Assembly (NCBI GenBank): GCA_013824865.1
Contig: PNON01000004.1
Span: forward strand, 1-64,000
Length of the DNA stretch: 64,000 bases
Source of the DNA: Anaerolinea sp.
GTDB taxonomy: Bacteria; Chloroflexota; Anaerolineae; Anaerolineales; Anaerolineaceae
Direction of reading: 5' to 3'
This document shows positions 41,406 to 50,782 of the stretch, piece after piece; the stretch's first letter is position 1, and every line of letters begins with the position of its first letter. The notes under the pieces were generated by a model that ran no database searches, had not been told where the DNA came from, and was given only the letters and a program-made list of their open reading frames with translations. A program made the position numbers and the translations under genes.

Positions 41406-41538
41406 ATCTCTCGAGGGTGTTGAAAAACGAGTTTCGCGAGAAGAAAAATCACATTTAGCCACCACATATGGTAGTATTCGATAAAAAAATGCGCGAAATG
41501 ATCTTGAAATTCTGACTTTTTCAACACCCTCATCTCTC
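41406..41538. mobile_element. 119-bp MITE with 15-bp inverted repeats and 7-bp target duplication
   Basis: GAGGGTGTTGAAAAA (41413-41427) and its perfect complement TTTTTCAACACCCTC (41517-41531) bound a 119-bp AT-rich core without coding capacity. Both outer flanks are ATCTCTC (41406-41412 and 41532-41538), a 7-bp target-site duplication. The intact ends and duplication indicate fairly recent movement by a transposase supplied from elsewhere. Together with short flanks it fills the gap 41316-41643. Confidence 0.85.
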
Positions 41539-41643
41539 CCTTTTGTTAGTTTCTGCTAAAATATGATAAATGGGAAAGTGTTTTGTAACAAGCCGTGCAT
41601 TATCAAGAGTAGGAATAGAAATTCTAAACTGGACAAATAAACT

Positions 41644-42624
41644 TTACCCCTCCACCTCATCCTCGTCATCCGGTTCACCCGGCACCCGCTCCATATCGGA
41701 AAATAGCTTCCCGCGCAGCCGACGCAACCAATGCATGATTTTACGAATCGGCCGATGCGAATAGCGGTTCACAAAATGCAATGCAGCCTGCTCCAAAGTG
41801 ACCATCCCGCCGCTTTTTTCAGCCAGGAAATACTGGTGTTCAATGATCCACAGGTACAGATCGGCTTCTTTGCGGCCAGGAAAATCAGCCAGAACCTTCA
41901 TCTCGCTGATGATCTGCACCAACGGCAGGTACACCCGCCTGTACCAGGAGCGGGCTGCCCTATGCTCATCAATGAAATGGTTGTACTTCTCGCCCATATA
42001 CCATCGGTGCACCTGGATGTGCTCAAGCAGCTTGTCATACTGTCCGGCTTGAGTAAACAGGATTTCGCGATTGGAAGAAACCTTCTTTAAGCCGGTAGTC
42101 TGCAGGAACCTGTCATATTCCTGCTGCAGAATCAGCGCTTCAAGATTGGTCTCCGGTGTGACTGGTGTGTCTGTCTTAATTTCTGTTACGTATGCATCGA
42201 TAAATACTTGGCCGCGTTCACGCGCGACGGAGACTCGATGGTTGCCATCTCTGACAAAGTAGACTTCCCCAATTTTATAAAGCTCGACAGCCGGAAGAGC
42301 GATATCCTGGATGCGGGCCTTATCTATATTCTCCCAGCGGGAACGCGTGTAGGTGAGTTTTGGCAAAAATGCCCGGTCAAAGTCCTGGTACCTTCCCACC
42401 GAGCCGAGGATATTATCCAACGGCACTTCCGCGTATCCCAGGTCGTGCTGCCCTCTCCAGGTAATGTTCCTGCGAATCTCATCGAAAGGCAGCAGATCAT
42501 TATTGGTCCGTCGCAAACGGTTGAATGTCGCATTGATGAAAGACTTGAAATGAGCCCGGTCAAAATCCTTACGGGCCTGTTCTTTGACAAAGGTCATTTC
42601 TGAAGGATCGTTATGATTATTCAT
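41644..42624 (-). CDS. ParB/Srx-like domain protein (DUF4032-like)
   Basis: 326 residues. The central segment GEVYFVRDGNHRVSVARERG (about 113-132) is the GNHR/DGxHR signature of the ParB/sulfiredoxin-like nucleotide-binding fold. The C-terminal half is helical (YNHFIDEHRAARSWYRRVYL), with a final basic stretch and an acidic tail. Proteins with this pairing are annotated DUF4032 or as transcription regulators; the activity is unknown. The ATG at 42624 overlaps the end of the metallophosphoesterase gene by 8 bases; starting at 42684 would lie deeper inside that gene. It ends a five-gene minus-strand operon. Confidence 0.7.
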   Translation of the reverse strand: MNNHNDPSEMTFVKEQARKDFDRAHFKSFINATFNRLRRTNNDLLPFDEIRRNITWRGQHDLGYAEVPLDNILGSVGRYQDFDRAFLPKLTYTRSRWENIDKARIQDIALPAVELYKIGEVYFVRDGNHRVSVARERGQVFIDAYVTEIKTDTPVTPETNLEALILQQEYDRFLQTTGLKKVSSNREILFTQAGQYDKLLEHIQVHRWYMGEKYNHFIDEHRAARSWYRRVYLPLVQIISEMKVLADFPGRKEADLYLWIIEHQYFLAEKSGGMVTLEQAALHFVNRYSHRPIRKIMHWLRRLRGKLFSDMERVPGEPDDEDEVEG

Positions 42625-43279
42625 GCTGACTGGTATGCATCCTATTGCTTTTTGAATTTTCAAACCGGGTCTCTTTGTAACCATAGGTATTGATCACTGT
42701 GGTCTGGTGATACCTGGTCACTGTCCGGGAAGTGTTATGGTAAACATGGGTGTGTCCGTGAAAATGGTAGCGTGGTTTAAACACTCTATCCAGCCAGTTA
42801 AAGGCTTTTATCCCTTGGTGCGGCTTATCTTCCATGTCATGGATGCCGGCTGGTGGCGCATGCGTGATGAAAATATCCAAAAATCTACCATAACGCAGAC
42901 GGTTCAACATCATGCCGGGCACCAGGGAAAGCACCCATCCCCACATTGTTTCCTGTGAATACTGGTATGGGCCATAATTATACTGAACACAGCCTTCCAC
43001 CCCTGCGAGGAGCAAGCCAGCATGATTAAATACACGTCCATGAAGGTCGATCCCGCCCTCCGGCTTGGTTTTCGGTCCAGCTACAGTCTCTTCCACTTGA
43101 TTGGTGTGATTACCACGCACATAAAAAAGGGGGGCATCCAGCGAGCTGATGATGTATTCCAGGTAGGAATAAGACAAGTCTCCACAGCTCAACACCAGGT
43201 CTACGTCTTTGAAACGTTGTTTGATCTGTGGGCTGTAGACTATTCCCAATTCCACATCGCTGATGGTCAGCAATTTCAT
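42617..43279 (-). CDS. Calcineurin-like metallophosphoesterase
   Basis: 220 residues. The metal-binding motifs are LLTISDVELG (Asp at about 8, with Glu where DxH is usual), SCGDLSYSY (about 32), YVRGNHTNQ (GNH, about 57), ITHAPPAG (about 140) and HFHGHTHVYH (GHxH, about 176). The binuclear centre is otherwise complete, so it should be an active phosphodiesterase or phosphatase with an altered first ligand. The substrate is unknown. It starts 4 bases after the acpS stop and overlaps the ParB-like gene by 8 bases. Confidence 0.82.
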   Translation of the reverse strand: MKLLTISDVELGIVYSPQIKQRFKDVDLVLSCGDLSYSYLEYIISSLDAPLFYVRGNHTNQVEETVAGPKTKPEGGIDLHGRVFNHAGLLLAGVEGCVQYNYGPYQYSQETMWGWVLSLVPGMMLNRLRYGRFLDIFITHAPPAGIHDMEDKPHQGIKAFNWLDRVFKPRYHFHGHTHVYHNTSRTVTRYHQTTVINTYGYKETRFENSKSNRMHTSQHE

Positions 43280-43283
43280 TGAG

Positions 43284-43646
43284 CTACCCCATGCCGATCA
43301 CCTGTGCGGCGGCCAGCCCACCTGTATGGGTGATGCTTACGCTCCAGATGTTGATGCCCAACTTGGCTGCTATTTCCGCCGCCTGGCCATATAATCTTAA
43401 AATAGGTGCCCCGTCGCTATCAGTCAGGATCTCGATCTCCTGCCAGGAAATTTTGCCAATCCCGCAGCCAAGCGCCTTGGCCACAGCTTCTTTGGCTGCG
43501 AACCGGCCAGCCAGCGATTGGTCAGAGTGCGATTCCAATTGCTCGCTACCTGTCAACACACGCGCAACAAACCTTGTTTTAATGGCCGGTTTTATGGTGG
43601 TGAACCGCTTAATTTCAACCAGATCAAGTCCAGATACCAGTTTCAC
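43284..43646 (-). CDS. acpS: Holo-[acyl-carrier-protein] synthase
   Basis: 120 residues, full length. The 4'-phosphopantetheinyl transferase signature is complete: VSGLDLVEIKRF (metal Asp at about 8), LAGRFAAKEAVAKALG (catalytic Glu region, about 46-61) and VSITHTGGLAAAQV (about 103). It transfers phosphopantetheine from CoA to ACP, essential for fatty-acid synthesis. The start is a GTG at 43646 with AAGGAT upstream. It lies 15 bases behind the second M16 peptidase gene and 4 bases before the metallophosphoesterase. Confidence 0.92.
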   Translation of the reverse strand: MKLVSGLDLVEIKRFTTIKPAIKTRFVARVLTGSEQLESHSDQSLAGRFAAKEAVAKALGCGIGKISWQEIEILTDSDGAPILRLYGQAAEIAAKLGINIWSVSITHTGGLAAAQVIGMG

Positions 43647-43661
43647 GCGTCAATCCTTTGA

Positions 43662-44942
43662 TTACGGTCCGGCAACCGCGATGGCCAGTTTGTGCGGGTC
43701 AAGGAAGCGCTGCCCGGCTTCCAGAATTTCGCTGGGAGTGACTGCTTTTACCTTGTCTGCATAACCTCGGAGGTAATCCAGCCCCAACTGATAACGTTCC
43801 AGGCTAACCAGGGCGGAGGCCACCCCGGCGTTGGATTCCATGGAGAGTGGCAGCCGGCCGATGAAATTGGCCTGGCTGTCCTGTAGTTCTTCGACTTTCA
43901 CTGGCTGGCGCACAAATCGCGCTAGTTCTTCTTGCACCAGGGCTATGGTCTTCTCCACATTCACCGGGTTAACACCAGCCGATACCTGCCATGAACCAGG
44001 TCCGATGCCGGAATTCAGCCGGGTATACGCGTAATATGCCAGGCCGGATTGTTCCCGAACAACATCTCCAATGCGCCCATACATGCCAAACTGTCCCAGG
44101 ATATTATTACCCAAAGAGATTGGCAGGTATTCCGCGGAGTTGCGTCGGGGGCCGCTGCATCCAACGACAATATCTGATTGCACTTTGCCAGTGATGGTTT
44201 CTTTCCTTTCGAGAGTGCTGGAAAAAGGGTTTAGCTCAGGTAAGGCAGGGGGGGTAGTTTGCTCCGGGTTGATCCATCCCGTAAATGCCGCCTTCACCAA
44301 GTCCAGTGCATGTGGAGGTTCAATCGCACCTACGATTACCAATACCATGCCCCGCGGCCCATAATTGTATTTTTGGAATTGCACCAGATCATCGCGCGTA
44401 ATTTTGCTAATCGTTTCCGGGTAGCCATCTTCCGGGCGCGAATAGGGGTGACCTGCAAATAATAACTGATCGAATGCCAGGTTAGCCATCTCGGCAGTAT
44501 CCTGGGACCGCAGCGCCAACCCTGTCAGCAGTTGACTGCGCATCTTTTCCACATAGCTCTGCGGGAACACTGGCGAGGTAATAAGCTCAAATAAGAGGTT
44601 CAGAAGCATCGGCAAGTCTTCGATCAAGGCTTTGCCACTGAAACTGGTGGTATGGATATTCCCACTGAATCCCAGGCTGGCGCCTGAGGATTCCAGCAGT
44701 TCGTACACCTGATTAAAGGTATGCTGCTGGGTGCCTCGCATCAGCATGGAGGCGGTGAAATCTGCCAGTCCCAGTTTATCGTCAGGATCCTGGAGGGCGC
44801 CGGTATTGAGATAACCGTGGATCACCACAGATGGATTATTGAAGTTGGAGCGCACCAGGGTGGTTATCCCATTTGCTAAGATATCCCGAGTGATGTCATC
44901 CGCGCCTGGCAGCGTGTTCTTGTGTTGTTTGTGGGTAATCAT
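43662..44942 (-). CDS. M16-family peptidase-like protein, non-catalytic partner
   Basis: 426 residues with the insulinase/pitrilysin fold: VIHGYLNTGALQDPDDKLGL, LLTGLALRSQDTAEMANLAF, GHPYSRPEDGYPETI and EQSGLAYYAYTRLNSG. The HxxEH zinc motif expected near residue 60 is absent (the region reads LADFTASMLMRGT), as in the inactive subunit of heterodimeric M16B peptidases. It begins 4 bases after the active partner's stop. The pair probably forms one clamshell peptidase for short peptides. Confidence 0.88.
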   Translation of the reverse strand: MITHKQHKNTLPGADDITRDILANGITTLVRSNFNNPSVVIHGYLNTGALQDPDDKLGLADFTASMLMRGTQQHTFNQVYELLESSGASLGFSGNIHTTSFSGKALIEDLPMLLNLLFELITSPVFPQSYVEKMRSQLLTGLALRSQDTAEMANLAFDQLLFAGHPYSRPEDGYPETISKITRDDLVQFQKYNYGPRGMVLVIVGAIEPPHALDLVKAAFTGWINPEQTTPPALPELNPFSSTLERKETITGKVQSDIVVGCSGPRRNSAEYLPISLGNNILGQFGMYGRIGDVVREQSGLAYYAYTRLNSGIGPGSWQVSAGVNPVNVEKTIALVQEELARFVRQPVKVEELQDSQANFIGRLPLSMESNAGVASALVSLERYQLGLDYLRGYADKVKAVTPSEILEAGQRFLDPHKLAIAVAGP

Positions 44943-44946
44943 GGCT

Positions 44947-46233
44947 TCACTGGTTCCCTTTCGCAGGATGGTAAATACCAACCACCCGGTTGGCGCGGGT
45001 AAGATATTTGCGTGCCACCTGCCATATGTCTTCCGGTGTTACCTCGGAAAGATGCTCCAGGTAGCGAGTGAACCAGTCATAACTGGCAAACATCTCAGAA
45101 TATCCCAGCCAGAAGCCCTGGTTGGTCACGTTTTCTGCACCATAAACGAAAAGCGCTCTAGCTTGCTTGATAGCCCGCTGGACCTCTGCTTCAGTTACCG
45201 GGGATTGCAGGACGCGGTCGATCTCCTCATCTAGCGTGAGGAGAGCTTCTTCCGGCTGCCGCTCGGGGTGGATGGTCACGGTTATGTCGTACAGGTATGG
45301 GTCGATAGTGGCTGAGAGTCCGCCATGAACGCCTACAACCAATTGAGTTTCCACCAGTTTCTGGTATAGGCGGCTGGTCTTATTGGAAATACCTCCACCC
45401 CCGAACATATTCAACCCGGATGGACCTGTCAGTAAACTGTCCAGCACGGTAAAGGGGAAGAAATCAGCCTGGCAGGCTTGAGGTGCATGGTAAGCCACTT
45501 GCATAAATGCCGTCTCGCCCGGACCATTCACATCCACCCATTGCTGTGTTGCAGGGGTTGGTTCAGAAGGAATAAAAGATGGAGGAGGTGATGAGGCGGT
45601 CAATTCGCCAAATTCCGCTTGAATTTTTACCAGCATCTTTTCAGCGTCAAAATCTCCTGCAATCGCCAGAACCGCATTGGAGGGTGAATAATATTGCTGG
45701 TAATAACGGTAGAGGTCATCTCGCTGTATGGAATGCAGATCATTCATATCACCGATGACTTCATGCCGATATGAATGGACGGAAAAAGCTGCTTTCTGCA
45801 CAGCTTCGCCAAGTTGGAAGAGCGGTTCATTCTCGTTGCCTTCACGCTCCGAAATGATCACGTTCCGTTCCGAGGATACTTCCTCGAGATCATACAAGCT
45901 GTTCACCATGCGGTCTGCTTCCAGCTGCAACGCAGTATCTATCTTTTCAGCCGGCATGGTCTCAAAGAAAGTGGTCCAATCCAGGTAGGTGAAGGCATTC
46001 CACGTTCCCCCTTCGCGCGAGATGACTTTATCCATTACCCCCTGTGGAAACCGCGGAGTACCCTTGAACTGCATATGTTCCACCCAGTGCGATATTCCGG
46101 TGATTCCGGGGGTCTCATTGCGCGAACCCACGCGGTACCACACCCAGCTGCTGATGATGGGCGAAGCATGCAATTCCTTCAATTGCACTTGCAAGCCATT
46201 TTCCAGCCTGCAGGCAGTGATCTCATTTTCCAT
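44947..46233 (-). CDS. M16-family zinc peptidase, catalytic subunit
   Basis: 428 residues. The inverted zinc motif is ITGISHWVEHMQFKGT (HxxEH, about 47-51), with the distal Glu in SSERNVIISEREGNENE (about 122). The C-terminal half has the R/Y substrate region (SRLYQKLVETQLVVG). It should be the active half of a heterodimeric M16 peptidase with the next gene. No signal peptide is visible, so it is likely cytoplasmic. It heads the operon M16 - M16 - acpS - metallophosphoesterase - ParB-like. Confidence 0.9.
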   Translation of the reverse strand: MENEITACRLENGLQVQLKELHASPIISSWVWYRVGSRNETPGITGISHWVEHMQFKGTPRFPQGVMDKVISREGGTWNAFTYLDWTTFFETMPAEKIDTALQLEADRMVNSLYDLEEVSSERNVIISEREGNENEPLFQLGEAVQKAAFSVHSYRHEVIGDMNDLHSIQRDDLYRYYQQYYSPSNAVLAIAGDFDAEKMLVKIQAEFGELTASSPPPSFIPSEPTPATQQWVDVNGPGETAFMQVAYHAPQACQADFFPFTVLDSLLTGPSGLNMFGGGGISNKTSRLYQKLVETQLVVGVHGGLSATIDPYLYDITVTIHPERQPEEALLTLDEEIDRVLQSPVTEAEVQRAIKQARALFVYGAENVTNQGFWLGYSEMFASYDWFTRYLEHLSEVTPEDIWQVARKYLTRANRVVGIYHPAKGNQ

Positions 46234-46379
46234 GAATTAATTCCTTGTGCGGGTCAGTATTCACCTGTTGATGATTGCAACCCTCTTCCATGATGGTGTG
46301 TATATCAATATATCATAATTATCCGGAGCGGTTATTGATTACAGTTATAATATCTAAATATTGGTATAAGGAGGAATGC

Positions 46380-47714
46380 ATGACAGATTCAGGTTTTATT
46401 GTGGCGGTGATTGGCGCAGGTCCGGCTGGAATTTATGCCAGTAAACAGCTGACTGCGCATGGCCATGAAGTGGTGTTGATCAATAAGGATATTAAGCCCG
46501 GCGGCCTGGCAGAGTATGGTATTTACCCTGCCAAGCATAAGATTCGCGAAGGCCTGCGCAAACAGTTCCGCGCCATCCTTTCCAACCCGAAAGTGCATTA
46601 CTATGGCAACGTTGAGGTGGGTGAATATGGGGATGTCAGCTTGCAGCAGTTAAAAGGGATGGGTTTCAGTGCGATCCTGGTTACGGCTGGAGCGCAGGCT
46701 GGTAAACCCCTGGGCATTCCCGGGGAAGAACTACGGGGTGTGTATCAAGCCAAAGATGTGGTTTACCACTATAATTTGCTTCCCCCATTCAGCCGGATGC
46801 CTATGAAAATTGGTAAGAAAGTGGCTATTGTTGGCGCAGGCAACGTGATGATGGACCTTGCCCGCTGGCTGATCGACGAAAAACAGGTGGATGAGGTGGT
46901 TGCAGTCGTCCGCCGCGGACCTGCCGAAGTGAAGTTTGATAAAAGGGAATTGGAAACTGTTATTGCCAGTATGAACATGAACATCCTGCAGCAGGAGATT
47001 GACCGCGTTTCTCCCGTGATGCGCTCCATTGGGCAAGACCCGGATGCAGCTATGGCTTATTACCAGGAAGCCTATGAGAACGCTGAACCGCATTCTTCAC
47101 CCACCCGCTTCTTGTTACGCTTCCTATGTTCCCCCAGGAAGATGGTTGCGAATGATCATGGTATTGTCAAAGAGCTGGTCGTTGAAGAAAACTCACTGCA
47201 GCAAGCCAATGGGGGCACAAAAGCGATTGGCACCGGGACCTATAAGACTCTGAATGTTGACACCGTCATCCTGGCTATTGGCGATGCGGTGGATGAAAAA
47301 TTGGGCTTGCCTGTGACCGGCACTCAGTTTGTCGGCAACCCCAACCCAACTTATCCCGTGGAGGGTATCTCTTACGAAGTCATCGATTTTGCAGCAGAAA
47401 AATCCACAAAAGGCATCTTCCTGGCCGGCTGGTCGCGCCAGGCCAGCACAGGGCTGGTAGGTACAGCCCGAAAGGATGCTACCAATGCTGCTACTGCCAT
47501 CCAGGCCTACCTTACCGCTGAAGGCGTCAAACCAGCGCAGGGAGCACCTGATTTGCTTTCCACTTTGGAGCAGCTCCTCCCACATCGGGTAAATTACGCC
47601 GCCATTCAGCGTCTGGAGGAGTATGAGCAGACCCAGGCTGCCTTGCAGGGATTGGTTGAATTCAAATTGGATTCTAACTTGAAAATGCTAAAAGTCATCC
47701 GCGGCGGAGAGTAA
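46380..47714 (+). CDS. Ferredoxin-NADP reductase/GltD-like pyridine nucleotide oxidoreductase
   Basis: 444 residues. The FAD site is VAVIGAGPAGIYASKQL (about 9-25) and the NADP site VAIVGAGNVMMDLARWL (about 148), with GGLAEYGIYPAKHKIREG, TAGAQAGKPLGIPGE and GIFLAGWSRQASTGLVGTAR. The order matches adrenodoxin-reductase-type FNRs and the GltD flavin subunit. It moves electrons between NAD(P)H and ferredoxin or a partner; no N-terminal cysteine cluster for Fe-S is seen, so it is closer to FNR than to GltD. GGAGG lies 5 bases before the ATG at 46380. Monocistronic. Confidence 0.85.
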   Translation: MTDSGFIVAVIGAGPAGIYASKQLTAHGHEVVLINKDIKPGGLAEYGIYPAKHKIREGLRKQFRAILSNPKVHYYGNVEVGEYGDVSLQQLKGMGFSAILVTAGAQAGKPLGIPGEELRGVYQAKDVVYHYNLLPPFSRMPMKIGKKVAIVGAGNVMMDLARWLIDEKQVDEVVAVVRRGPAEVKFDKRELETVIASMNMNILQQEIDRVSPVMRSIGQDPDAAMAYYQEAYENAEPHSSPTRFLLRFLCSPRKMVANDHGIVKELVVEENSLQQANGGTKAIGTGTYKTLNVDTVILAIGDAVDEKLGLPVTGTQFVGNPNPTYPVEGISYEVIDFAAEKSTKGIFLAGWSRQASTGLVGTARKDATNAATAIQAYLTAEGVKPAQGAPDLLSTLEQLLPHRVNYAAIQRLEEYEQTQAALQGLVEFKLDSNLKMLKVIRGGE

Positions 47715-48049
47715 AACCCGAAGAAACTATTGACCACATCACCTTTTTTGTGAAAAATGGTGGGGGTTAGGAGGGGGATTTTACAACTCGTCTCCCTGTT
47801 TGCCATTGGTTGCGATCCATAGGTAGATTACAGTACAAAGACTGAGACACCTGGTCAATGCCGCGCGCACGGCGGGGTCCTTTCCGCTGCGCTGCAAGGA
47901 TGGTAACACCGGCGCGAACAGGCATCCATCCCCGTATTTTTTCCTTTTTTTGCATATGATAGAGTAAAATATTAAATTGCGCGTTGGGAGCGGCTACCGA
48001 CAGGGAAAATGGTCTATCTTTATTGCTTGCATTGTTGGAAAGGTATTAT
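47715..48049. other. Intergenic stretch before the ABC exporter operon
   Basis: No gene is supported in these 335 bases. CACC...TTTTTTGTGAAAAATGGTG near 47742-47765 could be a weak terminator for the preceding gene. TTGCAT...TAAAAT near 47953-47975 is a possible but badly spaced promoter for the ABC genes. Confidence 0.4.
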
Positions 48050-49069
48050 ATGGAAAATCATTATGCCATTGAAACCCAATCACTGGGAAGAGTTTACAAG
48101 ATCCGCAACCCGGGTAAAAAAGAAAACAAGACCCTTACCGCACTTGAAGGTGTGGATCTGCAAATTAAACCCGGTGAACTCTTTGGCTTGCTAGGTCCCA
48201 ATGGCGCTGGCAAGACTACACTTATCAAGATCCTCACCACTCTGCTTGCGCCCACCCACGGCTATGCCTCGGTGGCTGGCTATGATGTCAGCAAATCTCC
48301 CGATGACGTCCGCCAACGGATCAACATGGTTTCCGGCGGTGAATCTTCCGGCTATGGCTTATTGACAGTTCGCGAGAATCTATGGATGTTTGCCCAGTTT
48401 TACGGTATCGAAAGCAAGGAGGCCAATCAGCGCATCAAGACTTTGCTGGAGATCGTAGGCATCGCTGACCGGGCTAACTCCCGCTCGTCAAACCTTTCCA
48501 CCGGCTTACGCCAGAAGATGAATATTGTCCGCGGCTTCCTCACCGACCCCGAGATCCTCTTCCTGGATGAACCAACCCTCGGGTTGGATGTGGGTGCTTC
48601 GCGGGATGTACGCAGTTTCATCCGCCGTTGGATGGATGACGATCCGAAGCGCACCCTGCTGCTGACCACTCACTACATGATCGAAGCGGACGAGCTTTGC
48701 GACCGGGTGGCGATCATCAACAAAGGCAAGGTGCTCGCCTGCGGAACCCCGGCATCACTCAAACAATCCTTGCAAAAGGATGCCATCTTCCACATCGACC
48801 TGGATAGCCCGAAAGTATTGGTGGAATCTGTGTTCAGCATCCTGCCGGGTGTGACCTCTGTAAAGATCCACGATAACGAAAACAAGACCATCATGGACCT
48901 GGTGCTGGATGAAGAATCTGCGCTGGCAAATGTGATCGCAACAGTAACCAGCCAGGGCGCGCAGATTGTCACCCTGCAGAAGCGCGAACCAACGCTGGAA
49001 GATGTATTTGTAAAGCTGGTTGGCCAGCGCATGGAGGAGGTGGAACATGCCGATGCTCCCGCCAGTTAG
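48050..49069 (+). CDS. ABC-2 type exporter ATP-binding protein
   Basis: 339 residues. The nucleotide-binding domain is complete: Walker A LLGPNGAGKTTLIK (about 47-60), Q-loop region INMVSGGESSGYGLLTVREN, signature LSTGLRQKMNIVRG (about 147, LSTGL in place of LSGGQ), Walker B PEILFLDEPTLGLD (about 167) and the switch His in LLLTTHYM. The C-terminal 100 residues are an extension typical of DrrA-like ATPases. It powers the two permeases that follow. AAGG lies upstream of the ATG at 48050. It overlaps the first permease by 23 bases. Confidence 0.9.
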   Translation: MENHYAIETQSLGRVYKIRNPGKKENKTLTALEGVDLQIKPGELFGLLGPNGAGKTTLIKILTTLLAPTHGYASVAGYDVSKSPDDVRQRINMVSGGESSGYGLLTVRENLWMFAQFYGIESKEANQRIKTLLEIVGIADRANSRSSNLSTGLRQKMNIVRGFLTDPEILFLDEPTLGLDVGASRDVRSFIRRWMDDDPKRTLLLTTHYMIEADELCDRVAIINKGKVLACGTPASLKQSLQKDAIFHIDLDSPKVLVESVFSILPGVTSVKIHDNENKTIMDLVLDEESALANVIATVTSQGAQIVTLQKREPTLEDVFVKLVGQRMEEVEHADAPAS

Positions 49070-49892
49070 CAAACGACACACCGGTTGGCGTTTATTTTTG
49101 ATGACCGTGATAGGCCGCTCCTACCCGCGCGTGGTGGGCATGCAGCGCGAACGCTCGTGGATCTTCTTTGATACTTTCCTGCCCATGTTGAGCGTGGCAG
49201 CCTATGTCTTTGTCTACCGTGCCATCAAAGCCCCGGAAGATTACGTCGGTTTCGTGGTGGTTGGTGGAGCGATGATGGCTTACTGGATGAATGTGTTGTG
49301 GTCCATGGCCAGCCAGTTGTACTGGGAAAAGGAGACCGGCAACCTGGCGCTGTACATCATCTCTCCGGGGTCCATGATGGCCATCCTGCTGGGCATGGCA
49401 TTGGGCGGATTGTTTGCCACCACCCTGCGTGCAGTGGGCATTATCCTGCTGGGCAGTTTGCTATTCCAGGTACACTTTGTCATCGCCAGTGCCACACAAC
49501 TGATCCTGGTCTTCTTCCTGACCATGGTATCCCTTTATGGTCTGGGGATGATGACCGCATCACTATTCCTGTTACTCAGCCGTGAAGCCTGGCATATCTC
49601 CAACCTGGCGCAGGAACCCATCTTCCTCATCTCGGGTTTCTACTTCCCGATCAAAAATTTCCCGGCATGGGTGCCGATGGTGGGTTCCTTCATCCCGCTC
49701 ACGTTGGGAATGGACGCGATGCGCCAACTTGCTTTTGCCAGCGGTCCCAGCCTCGGTTGGATCAGTGTGAATATCGAGATTATGGGATTGATTGTTCTTT
49801 CCATAATGTTTTTGATGGGAGCACGTCTTCTGCTCAATTATATGGAACGGCTGGCTGTGCGTGAAGGCCGGCTGACAGAAAGCCGGGGTTGA
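49047..49892 (+). CDS. ABC-2 type exporter permease 1
   Basis: 281 residues, six helices: LSVAAYVFVYRAI, VVVGGAMMAYWMNVLW, ILLGMALGGLFATTLRAVG, LILVFFLTMVSLYGLGMMTA, ISGFYFPIKNFPAWVPMVGS, and IEIMGLIVLSIMFLMGARLL. FYFPIKNFPAWV is the conserved ABC-2 region before the last helices. It pairs with the second permease as a heterodimer. GGAGG 6 bases before the ATG at 49047 fixes the start inside the ATPase gene, giving translational coupling. Confidence 0.85.
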   Translation: MPMLPPVSKRHTGWRLFLMTVIGRSYPRVVGMQRERSWIFFDTFLPMLSVAAYVFVYRAIKAPEDYVGFVVVGGAMMAYWMNVLWSMASQLYWEKETGNLALYIISPGSMMAILLGMALGGLFATTLRAVGIILLGSLLFQVHFVIASATQLILVFFLTMVSLYGLGMMTASLFLLLSREAWHISNLAQEPIFLISGFYFPIKNFPAWVPMVGSFIPLTLGMDAMRQLAFASGPSLGWISVNIEIMGLIVLSIMFLMGARLLLNYMERLAVREGRLTESRG

Positions 49893-49893
49893 A

Positions 49894-50763
49894 ATGGATT
49901 CTGCATTCCCAGTGATCCAAAAAAACTGGCGGTCCTTCCGAATGGCTGCCTGGCTGGGCTGGAAGATAGAGTCCAACTGGACGGACCCGTTCCTCTTCAC
50001 CATCTACTCCATTGTTAAGCCGCTGGCTGCGGCTATGATTCTGGTGGTCATGTACGGTGTGATCACCAATAACCAGTTCGGGTCCCCTGTGTTCGCTTAC
50101 CTGTTCATTGGCAATGCCTTCTATCAGTATGTGGCCAACGTGATGGTTGGCGTCTCCTGGGCTATTGTGGATGACCGGGAGCACTACTGCACTCTCAAGT
50201 ATCTATATGTCTCTCCGATCAGTATCCCCTACTATCTGATGGGGCGGGGTGTGGCACGGGTGCTCATTACTACCTTCTCAGTGTTTATCATTATGGTAGT
50301 GGGAGTAGCCTTTCTGCATATCCCCTTTAACCCTGCGCAGATCAACTGGCCGCTGTTCGTATTGAGCCTCGTCATAGGCATCATCATGCTGGCCATGCTG
50401 GGCCTGCTGCTGGCTGGCGTGACGCTGCGCATGGCGCAATACAGCTTCAATATCGGTGACTCGGTGGCTGGCGCCCTATACTTATTCAGCGGTGCTATCT
50501 TCCCGCTCGAGGTACTCCCAGCCTTCCTGCGTCCACTGGGCTATATCATGCCCATCTCTTACTGGCTTGAATTGATCCGCCGTTCACTGGTCGGCGGGGT
50601 GGCAGAATCCTTCCCCACTTTTGCCGCCATCAGTGATGTCAACCTGCTGCTCATCCTGGCAGCTCTCTCCGTGCTGTTCGGGGTGGTCAGCGTGTGGGCC
50701 TGGAAAAAGTTCGATTGGGAAGCACGTGAACGCGGTTTGCTCGACCAGACCAATAACTACTAA
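49894..50763 (+). CDS. ABC-2 type exporter permease 2
   Basis: 289 residues with six helices and the ABC-2 motif GAIFPLEVLPAFLRPLGYIM (about 206-225). Other marks are WAIVDDREHYCTLKYLYVSP (the coupling-helix region with the typical ERE/DRE..TL.YL..SP) and the C-terminal VLFGVVSVWAWKKFDWEARERG. It follows permease 1 by 1 base. Substrate unknown; DrrAB-like exporters move drugs, lipids or polysaccharides. A strong terminator follows. Confidence 0.87.
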   Translation: MDSAFPVIQKNWRSFRMAAWLGWKIESNWTDPFLFTIYSIVKPLAAAMILVVMYGVITNNQFGSPVFAYLFIGNAFYQYVANVMVGVSWAIVDDREHYCTLKYLYVSPISIPYYLMGRGVARVLITTFSVFIIMVVGVAFLHIPFNPAQINWPLFVLSLVIGIIMLAMLGLLLAGVTLRMAQYSFNIGDSVAGALYLFSGAIFPLEVLPAFLRPLGYIMPISYWLELIRRSLVGGVAESFPTFAAISDVNLLLILAALSVLFGVVSVWAWKKFDWEARERGLLDQTNNY

Positions 50764-50782
50764 TCAGGTGCTGGATATTAAA

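Noticed and set aside
48050-50763. ABC exporter as a lantibiotic or drug-resistance cluster
   Set aside because: No biosynthetic, regulatory or immunity genes are adjacent, so no substrate can be inferred.
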